Assembly (NCBI RefSeq): GCF_000514815.1
Contig: NZ_KI911471.1
Coordinates: forward strand, 373,062 to 437,061
From: Salinispora fenicalii
Lineage (GTDB): Bacteria; Actinomycetota; Actinomycetes; Mycobacteriales; Micromonosporaceae
DNA: 64,000 nucleotides
Direction of reading: 5' to 3'
This document shows, one piece after another, positions 1 to 7,342 of the stretch. Made by a program: the position numbers and the translations under genes. The notes below the pieces were generated by a model. That model had not been told where the DNA came from and searched no databases. It was given only the letters and a program-made list of their open reading frames with translations. Every line of letters starts with the position of its first letter. Positions within the stretch are counted from its first letter, which is position 1.

Positions 1-516
1 GTCGGCTACCTCGGCCACACGTCGGGTGTCGTCCACCGAGCGTCGTCGCGGCCCTGGCACCCCGAGGCGTAGCGTCCGCTCGTCCGCCCGGAGAACCAGG
101 GACGCGACATCGGCGTCCGTCGCGTACGGCACGTGCGGTGCCACGGCGAGCGTCCCGAGCACCTCGCCGCTGGCGAGCCGGGGCAGCCAGGCGTCGCAGA
201 GCGCGTCGTCGCCGAGCGCTGTGAACAACGCGGGCAGGGCGGCGATGGACTCGGCGGCCGGACCGGGCAGGGCGTGGTGCCCAAGCTCCTCGCACGCGAC
301 GACGACGTCCGCCGGGTGGGCGGTCAGGCCGCCCCACCGGGCCGGCACCGCCAGACCGGTTACGCCGAGCTCCGCCAGCCGGCGCCAGAGCACCTGCCCG
401 GGAGCCGGGTCGTCGGCGGCCCACCGGCGGGCGACGGTGGGAGTGTCCGCCTCGGTCAACATCGCGTGGAGGGCGGCGGCGAACTGCTCCTGCTCCGCGG
501 TCAGGGTCAGCTTCAT
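1..516 (-). CDS. Acyl-CoA dehydrogenase, N-terminal part (runs off the left edge)
   Basis: The 172 visible codons start at an ATG whose first bases overlap the stop of the upstream acyl-CoA dehydrogenase (ATGA, 514-516), so the two are translationally coupled. The protein opens MKLTLTAEQEQFAAAL and carries the helical N-terminal domain of acyl-CoA dehydrogenases, with the GLAVPARWGG turn. The FAD-binding C-terminal half lies outside the window. Paired large and small dehydrogenase subunits are typical of actinobacterial steroid degradation (alpha2beta2 ChsE enzymes), so it probably forms a heteromer with its neighbour. Counterparts could be FadE31/32/33 of the KstR2 regulon, which act on the C/D-ring remnant. 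That is an inference from position. Confidence 0.8.
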   Translation of the reverse strand, partial: MKLTLTAEQEQFAAALHAMLTEADTPTVARRWAADDPAPGQVLWRRLAELGVTGLAVPARWGGLTAHPADVVVACEELGHHALPGPAAESIAALPALFTALGDDALCDAWLPRLASGEVLGTLAVAPHVPYATDADVASLVLRADERTLRLGVPGPRRRSVDDTRRVAEVAD

Positions 517-1763
517 CGTCGATCCCGGGGCAGGCCGAGTACCCGCTCGGCGATCACCGTGCGTTGGATTTCGTTGGTGCCGGCGTAGATCGGACCCGCC
601 AGGGAGAACAGGTAACCGTCCAGCCAGGCGTCCGCGTCGCCGTCATCGGCCCCCCGGCCCGTCGGGTCAGTCCGGAGACCGCCGGTTTCGGCGTACGGCC
701 CGAGCAGGTCCAGCGCCGCCTCGTGCAGGGCGACATCCAGTTCGGACCAGAAGACCTTGGTCATGCTGGCGGCGTGGTCACCGCCTCGCGACGTCGGCGA
801 ACCGGTCCGCCCGGGTCGATCGTCTCGGCCGGGGCGTGGCGGAGGCTCGGGTATGCGGTCGGCGGCTTCCTGGGTGGCCGTGCCGTAGCTGTGCAGCTGG
901 TAGGCCCGGGCGGCGATCCAGCCATCAACGACGCGGTCGGACAGCGCCGGGTCGGCGTGCGGACCGGCCCGGCGCCACAGTCGCACGAGCCGCCCGGCGG
1001 CGGCGGTGAAGCGTCCGGGGCTGCGCAGCGACAGCCCGCGCTCGTGGCCCGCGGTGCTCATCGCGACGGTCCACCCCTGGTGCACCTCGCCGAGCACGTC
1101 GGCGTCGGGCACGAACACCTGGTCGAGGAAGATCTCGGCGAAGCCGGTCGCACCGCCCAGCTGGTGGATCGGCCGGACCGAGACGCCCTCGGCACGGAGG
1201 TCGAACATGAGGTAGGTCAGGCCGTGGTGGCGGTCCGCTCCGGTGCGGAAGAGCCCGAACGCCCGATCGGCCTGTGCCGCCCGGCTGCTCCAGGTCTTCT
1301 GCCCGGACAGGAGCCACCCGCCGTCGGCGCGTACCGCACGGGAGCGAATGCCGGCCAGGTCGCTGCCGGCCTCCGGCTCCGACCAGGCCTGCGCCCACAC
1401 GTCGTCGGCCCGAGCCATCCGCGGGAGCAGGCGCGCACGCTGCTCGGCCGTGCCGTGCGTGAACAGGGTTGGGGCCAGGAGGAAGAGGCCGTTCTGGTTG
1501 ATCCTGACCGGAGCCCGTGCGCGGTGGTATTCCTCCTCGAAGATCAGCCACTGCAGGGGGGAGAAGCCGCGCCCACCGTAGGCGGTAGGCCAGGCCACCA
1601 CCGACAGCCCGGCCGCGGCGAGGTGCCGTTCCCACGCTCGGTGGGCCAGGTCACCCTCGGGGGTGTCAATGGGTGGCAACTGCGTGGCGGGCACGTTCGC
1701 GGCCAGCCACGACCGGACCTCCGCGCGGAATGCGCGGGTCTCGTCGTCGAGGTCGAGGTTCAT
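513..1763 (-). CDS. Acyl-CoA dehydrogenase, probable large subunit of a heteromeric steroid ACAD
   Basis: A 416-residue flavoprotein that should introduce a 2,3-double bond into an acyl-CoA. Visible motifs are the substrate/FAD segment WSEPEAGSDLAG, the GQKTW motif and the C-terminal YAGTNEIQRTVIAERVLGLPR. Start chosen at ATG 1763, 14 bp after the crotonase stop; a GTG at 1781 that overlaps that stop (GTGA) would add six residues. It is second in a leftward operon (crotonase, ACAD, ACAD). Two low-complexity Pro/Gly/Arg and Asp/Gly insertions lie in the C-terminal domain, making it slightly long for the family. It resembles FadE-type enzymes of cholesterol ring C/D breakdown, but the specific substrate cannot be read from sequence. 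Confidence 0.85.
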   Translation of the reverse strand: MNLDLDDETRAFRAEVRSWLAANVPATQLPPIDTPEGDLAHRAWERHLAAAGLSVVAWPTAYGGRGFSPLQWLIFEEEYHRARAPVRINQNGLFLLAPTLFTHGTAEQRARLLPRMARADDVWAQAWSEPEAGSDLAGIRSRAVRADGGWLLSGQKTWSSRAAQADRAFGLFRTGADRHHGLTYLMFDLRAEGVSVRPIHQLGGATGFAEIFLDQVFVPDADVLGEVHQGWTVAMSTAGHERGLSLRSPGRFTAAAGRLVRLWRRAGPHADPALSDRVVDGWIAARAYQLHSYGTATQEAADRIPEPPPRPGRDDRPGRTGSPTSRGGDHAASMTKVFWSELDVALHEAALDLLGPYAETGGLRTDPTGRGADDGDADAWLDGYLFSLAGPIYAGTNEIQRTVIAERVLGLPRDRR

Positions 1764-1777
1764 CGTGCCGGCTGGTC

Positions 1778-2623
1778 TCACGAGCCGGACCTTGCCTTCA
1801 TGCTTGCGGCGTCCATCCCGGCCAGCGGGTCGCCGGCAACCTCTGCGTTGTGGGCGTGGGCGAGGTGGTGCAGACCGAAGGCGGCGTCCATCGCCGAGCG
1901 CATTCCCATCAGGTCCTCCGCCTGGTTGACGGCCCGTTTGGTCAGGGCCAGTCCGAAGCGGGGCATTTCGGCGATTCGCTGCGCGAGACCGAGGGTGTGG
2001 GAGTGTAGCTCCGCGCGGGGGACAACTCGGTTGACCATGCCAACCTCGTACGCGCGCCGAGCATCGAATCGATCCCCGGTGAAGAGGATTTCCTTGGCGA
2101 AGCGGGGTCCCAGTGTCCACGGATGGGCGAAGTACTCCACGCCGGGAATACCCATTCGGACCACGGGGTCAGCGAAGTACGCGTCCTCGGCCGCGATGAT
2201 CAGGTCGCAGACCCAGGCGAGCATGAGCCCGCCGGCGAGGCAAGCTCCCTGCACCATGGCAATGGTCGGCTTTGGAAGCTCCCGCCAGCGCCGGCACATG
2301 CCAAGGTAGACCTCCATCTCCCGGGCGTACCGTTGATCGGCGCCGGACCGGCCGACGTGGTCCCACCAGAGCACTGCCCGGCGCTCGAAGCTCTTCTCGA
2401 CGTCTCGGCCGGGTGAGCCGATGTCGTGGCCCGCGGAGAAGTGCTCTCCGGCACCGGCGAGCACGATGACCGCGACCGAGTCGTCATTCACGGCCTCGGT
2501 GAAAGCGGAGTCGAGGGCGTAGGTCATCGCCGAGTTCTGGGCGTTTCGGTAGCGGGGCCGGTTCATCGTGAGCACCGCCGTTGCACCTTGGCGTTCGAGT
2601 CGTACCAACTCGTCCTGTGTCAC
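1778..2623 (-). CDS. Enoyl-CoA hydratase/isomerase family protein (crotonase)
   Basis: 281 residues starting at GTG 2623 with a good ribosome site (GGAGG, about 8 bp upstream). The crotonase fold is shown by the oxyanion-hole segments AGEHFSAGHDIGS and GACLAGGLMLAWVCDLIIAAEDAYFADP. The first half has a longer WWDHVGRSGADQRYAREME insert than EchA20, so it is a different subfamily. It heads the leftward operon with the two acyl-CoA dehydrogenases and is divergent from fadE30; the two promoters share the KstR2-type box at 2702-2715. It is likely a hydratase acting after the neighbouring dehydrogenases on a steroid-derived CoA ester. The reaction is inferred from context. Confidence 0.85.
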   Translation of the reverse strand: MTQDELVRLERQGATAVLTMNRPRYRNAQNSAMTYALDSAFTEAVNDDSVAVIVLAGAGEHFSAGHDIGSPGRDVEKSFERRAVLWWDHVGRSGADQRYAREMEVYLGMCRRWRELPKPTIAMVQGACLAGGLMLAWVCDLIIAAEDAYFADPVVRMGIPGVEYFAHPWTLGPRFAKEILFTGDRFDARRAYEVGMVNRVVPRAELHSHTLGLAQRIAEMPRFGLALTKRAVNQAEDLMGMRSAMDAAFGLHHLAHAHNAEVAGDPLAGMDAASMKARSGS

Positions 2624-2701
2624 TGCGCTGCCTCCTGCCGAAGCACCTGCTCAAGTGGTCTGTCGGTCGGGTCGTGCGGCGTGGTTTCCTGTTCGTACAC
2701 A

Positions 2702-2715
2702 AGCAAGTGCTTGGT
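2702..2715. promoter_or_regulatory. KstR2-type operator between crotonase and fadE30
   Basis: AGCAAGTGCTTGGT matches the published KstR2 consensus AnCAAGnnCTTGnT at every fixed position. It lies 36 bp before the fadE30 GTG and 78 bp before the divergent crotonase start, so it could control both operons. Confidence 0.75.
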
Positions 2716-2751
2716 AGGGTGAGCCTACGCGGGCTTCGGGAGGTGACACCA

Positions 2752-3912
2752 GTGCACGACGATGAGTTCCGGCGGGCGGTGCGCGACTGGCTGGCGGAGA
2801 ACGTCAGCGCCGAGTTGCGGGGGGTGGGCGGACCGGGCCGGGAGCACGAGGCATACCGCGAGCGGCTGGCCTTCAACCGTCGGCTAGCCACCGCCGGCTG
2901 GACCTGTCTCGGCTGGCCGGTCGAGCACGGCGGTCGGGGCGCAACGCTTGCCCAACAGGTTGCCTTCCACGAGGAGTACGCCCGTGCCGGCGCCCCGGCG
3001 CGCGTCGGATATCTGGGTGAGGAGCTGCTCGGCCCGACGTTGATCGCCTACGGCACGCCGGAGCAACGCCGGCGCTTTCTGCCCGGGATTCGGGCCGTCG
3101 AACAGCTGTGGTGCCAGGGGTACTCCGAACCGGGGGCGGGGTCTGATCTCGCCGCCGTGGCGACCCGAGCCCGACTCGTCGGTGACGAGTGGGTCATCGA
3201 TGGACAGAAGGTGTGGACCTCCCTGGCGCACGTGGCGCATTGGTGCTTCCTCCTGGCCCGGACCGAGCCCGCCGGCACTGGGCCGCCCCAGGCGGGGCTC
3301 TCCTATCTGCTCGTGCCGATGCGGCAACCCGGCATTACGGTGCGGCCCATCCGCCAGCTGACCGGTACCTCGGAGTTCAACGAGGTTTTCTTCGACGGCG
3401 CGCGCACCTCGCGGGACATGGTTGTCGGCGAGGTCGGCCAGGGGTGGCGGGTGGCGATGGGTACCCTCGCGTTCGAGCGAGGCGCGGCGACGCTCGGCCA
3501 ACAGGTCGGGTTCCAGCGGGAGCTGGACCGGCTGGTGGCGCTCGCTCGGCAAACCGGTGTCGCCGGCGAGCCACAGCTGCGCGACCGGCTTGCCCGCGCC
3601 GCTGTCGGGCTCTGGGCGCTGCGCGCACACACCCTACGGACGATGGCCGAGGCTGACCAGTCGGGTCCGGGGCAGACAGCGTCGGCGGTGAAGCTGCTCT
3701 GGTCGCGGTGGCATCAGCAGCTCGGCGAGTTGGCGATGCAGGTGCGCGGCGCCGCCGGAATGGTTGCCCAGGACGCCCCCTACGACCTGGACGACTGGCA
3801 GCGCCTCTTCCTGTTCAGTCGCGCGGACACGATCTACGGCGGGTCGGACGAGATCCAACGGGGCATCATCGCCGAGCGGGTTCTCGGCCTGCCGCGACAG
3901 GCCCGCGGATGA
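2752..3912 (+). CDS. fadE30: Acyl-CoA dehydrogenase FadE30 (ring C/D, HIP-CoA stage)
   Basis: 386 residues, starting at GTG 2752 behind GGGAGGTGA (2738-2746). The sequence closely resembles M. tuberculosis FadE30 (Rv3560c): the GGPGREHEA start region, LGEELLGPTLIAYGTP, WCQGYSEPGAGSDLA, GQKVWTSLAHV and the end DTIYGGSDEIQRGIIAERVLGLPR are all shared. FadE30 dehydrogenates the CoA ester of the hydrindane-dione propanoate left after ring A/B removal. The stop overlaps the ipdF start (ATGA), the same fadE30-ipdF pairing as in mycobacteria. The upstream KstR2-type box fits repression until steroid metabolites appear. Confidence 0.92.
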   Translation: MHDDEFRRAVRDWLAENVSAELRGVGGPGREHEAYRERLAFNRRLATAGWTCLGWPVEHGGRGATLAQQVAFHEEYARAGAPARVGYLGEELLGPTLIAYGTPEQRRRFLPGIRAVEQLWCQGYSEPGAGSDLAAVATRARLVGDEWVIDGQKVWTSLAHVAHWCFLLARTEPAGTGPPQAGLSYLLVPMRQPGITVRPIRQLTGTSEFNEVFFDGARTSRDMVVGEVGQGWRVAMGTLAFERGAATLGQQVGFQRELDRLVALARQTGVAGEPQLRDRLARAAVGLWALRAHTLRTMAEADQSGPGQTASAVKLLWSRWHQQLGELAMQVRGAAGMVAQDAPYDLDDWQRLFLFSRADTIYGGSDEIQRGIIAERVLGLPRQARG

Positions 3913-4703
3913 GGTCCCCGGGCCCGACGCCGCCGTTTCGCCCGGCCGGTCGCGAGCTGCTCGCGGAGAAGGTGGTGGTGGTGACCGCGGCGGCGGGATC
4001 CGGGATCGGGGCGGCCGTGGTGGAGCGCTGCCTGGACGAGGGCGCGTTCGTCGTGCTCAGCGACCGGCATGTTCGGCGGCTTGCCGAGAGCCACGAACGG
4101 CTCTCGGCTGACTATCCGGGCCGGGTTCGGTCGCTACCGTGCGACGTGACCGACGAGCAGGCAGTCGGGGCGCTGGTCAACGCCGCAGTGGCTGGCTACG
4201 GACGGCTGGACGTGATGATCAACAATGCCGGACTCGGCGGCACCGCGTCGGTCATGGAGATGACCGACGACGAGTGGTCGCGGGTGCTGGACGTGACTCT
4301 GACCGGCACCTTTCGCTGTACCCGGGCCGCGGTGCGGCAGATGCAGGTGCAGGGCCACGGTGGTGTCGTGGTCAACAATGCTTCGGTGCTGGGCTGGCGG
4401 GCCCAGGCCGGTCAGGCGCACTACGCAGCCGCCAAGGCGGGGGTGATGGCGTTCACCCGGTGCACGGCGCTGGACACGGCGCCCTACGGCATCCGGGTCA
4501 ACGCCGTGGCGCCCAGCCTCGCCATGCACCCCAACCTGTCGAAGGTGACCGGTGCGGACCTGCTCGCCGAGCTGATCGACCAGGAGGCGTTCGGCCGGGC
4601 GGCGCAGCCCTGGGAGGTCGCGGCCGTCATTGCCTTCCTCGCCAGCGACTACGCCTCCTATCTCACCGGTGAGGTGGTGTCGGTCAGTAGCCAGCATCCC
4701 TGA
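3909..4703 (+). CDS. ipdF: Short-chain dehydrogenase IpdF (5-hydroxy-methyl-indane-dione CoA dehydrogenase)
   Basis: 264-residue SDR. The cofactor motif TAAAGSGIG, NNAGLGG, and the catalytic Ser-Tyr-Lys set (NNASVLGWRAQ, then HYAAAKAG) are present. The unusual start of the fold (VVVVTAAAG instead of VTGAxxGIG) and the end SYLTGEVVSVSSQHP match Rv3559c (IpdF), which oxidises the 5-hydroxyl of the HIP-CoA intermediate before ring D opening. It is translationally coupled to fadE30. Downstream lies a tandem repeat and then the convergent fadA5. Confidence 0.92.
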   Translation: MRSPGPTPPFRPAGRELLAEKVVVVTAAAGSGIGAAVVERCLDEGAFVVLSDRHVRRLAESHERLSADYPGRVRSLPCDVTDEQAVGALVNAAVAGYGRLDVMINNAGLGGTASVMEMTDDEWSRVLDVTLTGTFRCTRAAVRQMQVQGHGGVVVNNASVLGWRAQAGQAHYAAAKAGVMAFTRCTALDTAPYGIRVNAVAPSLAMHPNLSKVTGADLLAELIDQEAFGRAAQPWEVAAVIAFLASDYASYLTGEVVSVSSQHP

Positions 4704-4714
4704 GCGCCGCTGCG

Positions 4715-4799
4715 CCCAACCGCGGGCGCCGTGCCTAACGGCGGGCGTTGGGCCCAACGGCGGGCGTCGGGCCCAACGGCGGGCGTCGGGCCCAACGGG
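4715..4799 (+). repeat. 19-bp tandem repeat, about 4.5 copies
   Basis: Units CCCAACGGCGGGCGTCGGG occur at 4715-4733 (diverged), 4734-4752 (diverged), 4753-4771 and 4772-4790 (identical), and 4791-4799 (partial). They fill the gap between the convergent genes ipdF and fadA5. Each unit pairs a C-rich start with a G-rich end, so the array could fold and help transcription stop. Confidence 0.85.
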
Positions 4800-4803
4800 T
4801 GGG

Positions 4804-5967
4804 TCAGAGGCGCTCGATGATGGTCGCGGTGGACATGGCGCCGCCGGCGCACATCGTGATCAGTGCGGTGCGGGTGCCGGTCCGCTCCAACTCGTGTAGA
4901 GCGGTGGTGAGCAGCCGGGCCCCGGTGCTGCCCACCGGATGCCCGAGGGCGATCGCGCCACCGTTGACGTTCACCTTCTCCGGGTCGGCGCGGTGCACCG
5001 ACAGCCAGGACAGCACGACGGCGGCGAACGCCTCATTGACCTCGAACCGGTCAACATCCTCGATCTTCATGCCGGCGCGGGCCAGCACGCGTTCGGTCGC
5101 CTGTACGGGGCCATCCAGGTGGTAGTAGGGCTCGGCGCCGATCAGGCACTGGGCGACGATCCTGGCCCGTGGGCGGAGACCGAGCGCGCGAGCCCGATCA
5201 GCCTCCATCAGCAGCACCGACGCGGCGCCGTCGGAGATCTGCGACGAGGTGCCGGCGGTGTGCAGCCCGCCCTCGACCACCGGTCGCAGTCGGTTCAGCG
5301 CCGCCAGGTTGGTGTCCCGCAGGCCCTGGTCCCGCTCCACCGTGCGGGTGGCCCCGGTCGGCTGCCCCTCGGTGTCGAGGACTGGCGCGGTCACAGGTAC
5401 GACCTCGCGGTCGTAGTGCCGCTGCGCCCAGGCCTGAGCTGCCCTGGCCTGCGAGCGTACGCCGAACTCGTCCACCGCTGTGCGGGACAGTCCTCGTCGG
5501 GCGGCGATTCGTTCGGCGGCGACATACTGGTTGGGTAGGTCGATCTCCCACGATTCCGGCCGGGGTGTGCCGGCGTCAACGCCGAGATTCGCGCGCAGCG
5601 GCACCCGGCTCATCGCCTCGACCCCACAGGCGATGCCGACCTCGATGGCGTCGGTGGCGATGAGCCCGGCGACCAGATGGGCGGCGTGCTGGGATGACCC
5701 GCACTGGGCGTCGATGGTGAGGCAGCCCGTCCGGTACGGCAGGCCGGCGTGTAGCCAGGCGGTGCGGGTGATGTTGTTGGACTGCTCGCCGCCCTGGGTG
5801 ACACACCCACCGATGACCTGCTCGACCGTGTCCGGGTCGAGGTCCGCGTGGGTGACGAGGGCGCGTTGTGCCGCGCCGAGCAGCGCGGCGGCGTGTAGCC
5901 CCGCCAGCCAGCCGCCGCGCTTGCCGATCGGCGTGCGAACCGCGTCAACGATCACCGGAGTGCCCAT
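4804..5967 (-). CDS. fadA5: Steroid 3-ketoacyl-CoA thiolase FadA5
   Basis: 387 residues. The order of motifs is that of degradative thiolases: nucleophile Cys89 in DAQCGSSQHAAH, EVNEAFAAVVL, GGAIALGHPVGSTGARL and the second cysteine in ITMCAGGAMST. Long identical blocks with M. tuberculosis FadA5 (Rv3546), such as YYHLDGPVQAT and GLHTAGTSSQISDGAA, support the assignment. FadA5 releases acetyl- or propionyl-CoA from the cholesterol side chain. ATG 5967 is the first in-frame ATG after the KstR-like palindrome at 5987-6000. It is divergent from cyp125, so side-chain oxidation and thiolysis are co-controlled. Confidence 0.95.
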   Translation of the reverse strand: MGTPVIVDAVRTPIGKRGGWLAGLHAAALLGAAQRALVTHADLDPDTVEQVIGGCVTQGGEQSNNITRTAWLHAGLPYRTGCLTIDAQCGSSQHAAHLVAGLIATDAIEVGIACGVEAMSRVPLRANLGVDAGTPRPESWEIDLPNQYVAAERIAARRGLSRTAVDEFGVRSQARAAQAWAQRHYDREVVPVTAPVLDTEGQPTGATRTVERDQGLRDTNLAALNRLRPVVEGGLHTAGTSSQISDGAASVLLMEADRARALGLRPRARIVAQCLIGAEPYYHLDGPVQATERVLARAGMKIEDVDRFEVNEAFAAVVLSWLSVHRADPEKVNVNGGAIALGHPVGSTGARLLTTALHELERTGTRTALITMCAGGAMSTATIIERL

Positions 5968-5986
5968 CGCACCGTCCCTTCGGATT

Positions 5987-6000
5987 GAGAACGTGTTCTC
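5987..6000. promoter_or_regulatory. KstR-like operator before fadA5
   Basis: GAGAACGTGTTCTC is a perfect 14-bp palindrome with the AAC-nn-GTT core of the KstR motif; only the outer T/A pair is replaced by G/C. It sits 19 bp upstream of the fadA5 start. Confidence 0.65.
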
Positions 6001-6053
6001 CGCGCCGGAGCTCACGCTGCGTTGTCGAAACAACATTTGATCTGTTTGAATAT

Positions 6054-6067
6054 TAGAACAGGTTACA
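6054..6067. promoter_or_regulatory. KstR operator before cyp125
   Basis: TAGAACAGGTTACA matches TnnAACnnGTTnnA exactly. It ends 12 bp before the cyp125 ATG, immediately ahead of the AGGAGG ribosome site, so a bound repressor would cover the transcription start region. Confidence 0.8.
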
Positions 6068-6079
6068 GTAGGAGGTTCG

Positions 6080-7306
6080 ATGACTGAGCCGCGTATTCCA
6101 GCGGGATTTGATTTCACCGACCCCGCCGTCTTGGAGCGCCGTGTGCCTCGGGAGGAGTTCGCCGAGCTTCGCCGGACGGTCCCGGTCTGGTGGAACGTCC
6201 AACCGAGGGGCGCAGCCGGCTTCGACGACGACGGGTACTGGGTGGTCACCCGATACGCCGATGTCATGGCGGTCTCTCGGGACAGCGAAACCTACTCGAC
6301 CCGGGAGAACACCGCGATTGCCCGATTCCAGCCGGGCACCACCAAGGCGGACCTCGAGATGCAGCGGGTCATCATGCTCAACGTCGACCCGCCGGAGCAC
6401 ACCAAGCTACGGGCCATCGTGTCCCGCGGCTTCACGCCCAGAGCGATCAACGCGCTGCGCGGGTCGCTGGCGGAGCGGGCCGAGCGCATCGTGCGGGACG
6501 CGGCAGTGCGTGGCACGGGTGACTTCGTCACCGATGTCGCCTGCGAACTGCCGTTGCAGGCGATCGCGGAGCTGATCGGGGTGCCACAGCATCACCGTCG
6601 CAAGGTCTTCGACTGGTCGAACCAGTTGATCGGCTACGACGATCCGGCGTACGGCGTGGATCCGTTGGCCGCCGCCGCCGAACTGCTCGCGTACGCGATG
6701 GAGATGGCGAACGAGCGACAGCGCAACCCGAGCGACGATCTGGTGACCAAACTGGTCAACGCGCAGATCGACGGTGAGCACCTGACAACTGACGAGTTCG
6801 GCTTCTTCGTGATGCTCTTGGCGGTTGCGGGCAACGAGACGACCCGGAATGCGATCACCCACGGCATGTTGGCCTTCCTCGAGCACCCAGATCAGTGGGA
6901 ACTGTTCAAGGCCGAGCGCCCCCGGAGCGCGGTCGAGGAGATCATCCGCTGGGCGACCCCGGTGAACGTCTTCCAACGCACCGCGTTGGTCGACACCACC
7001 CTGGGCGGGCAGGCGATTTCCGCCGGCCAACGGGTCGCGCTCTTCTACGGGTCGGCCAACTTCGACGAGTCGGTCTTCGAGGAGCCGGAACGGTTCGACA
7101 TCACCCGTAGCCCCAATCCCCACCTGGGGTTCGGTGGTAGTGGTGCGCACTTCTGTCTGGGTGCGAACCTCGCCCGCCTGGAGATTGAACTGATCTTTAA
7201 TTCGATCGCCGACCATATGCCGGACATCCACAAGGTGGCCGAACCGCAGCGGCTGCGGTCGGGCTGGATCAACGGCATCCGAGAGATGCCGGTGCGGTAC
7301 CGCTGA
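6080..7306 (+). CDS. cyp125: Cytochrome P450 CYP125, sterol C26 monooxygenase
   Basis: 408 residues. P450 landmarks are the I-helix LAVAGNETTRN, the ExxR in VEEIIRWATP and the haem loop FGGSGAHFC with the thiolate ligand at Cys359. The N-terminus (GFDFTDPAVLE, WWNVQP) and the end (DHMPDI, RLRSGWINGI) align with M. tuberculosis CYP125A1. That enzyme hydroxylates and further oxidises cholest-4-en-3-one at C26 to start side-chain degradation. The start has a strong AGGAGG site and a KstR box directly upstream. No ferredoxin or ferredoxin reductase gene is adjacent, so electrons must come from elsewhere. Confidence 0.95.
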   Translation: MTEPRIPAGFDFTDPAVLERRVPREEFAELRRTVPVWWNVQPRGAAGFDDDGYWVVTRYADVMAVSRDSETYSTRENTAIARFQPGTTKADLEMQRVIMLNVDPPEHTKLRAIVSRGFTPRAINALRGSLAERAERIVRDAAVRGTGDFVTDVACELPLQAIAELIGVPQHHRRKVFDWSNQLIGYDDPAYGVDPLAAAAELLAYAMEMANERQRNPSDDLVTKLVNAQIDGEHLTTDEFGFFVMLLAVAGNETTRNAITHGMLAFLEHPDQWELFKAERPRSAVEEIIRWATPVNVFQRTALVDTTLGGQAISAGQRVALFYGSANFDESVFEEPERFDITRSPNPHLGFGGSGAHFCLGANLARLEIELIFNSIADHMPDIHKVAEPQRLRSGWINGIREMPVRYR

Positions 7307-7337
7307 ACGGGGGCCCGGCTTGCGGCCGGACCCCCGT
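7307..7337. terminator. Bidirectional hairpin between cyp125 and cholesterol oxidase
   Basis: ACGGGGG (7307-7313) pairs with CCCCCGT (7331-7337), and CCGGC pairs with GCCGG inside, with one mismatch. It lies between two convergent stop codons. Confidence 0.75.
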
Positions 7338-7342
7338 ACGGG

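Noticed and set aside
26..2309. Long rightward open frames (to 1009 and to 2309) over the first operon
   Set aside because: They lie antisense to clear acyl-CoA dehydrogenase and crotonase genes and have no recognisable domain; high GC keeps antisense frames open.
4715..4799. CRISPR-like array
   Set aside because: Units are 19 bp, directly abutting, without spacers or cas genes; it is a simple tandem repeat. The same applies to 16189-16259 and 47137-47221.
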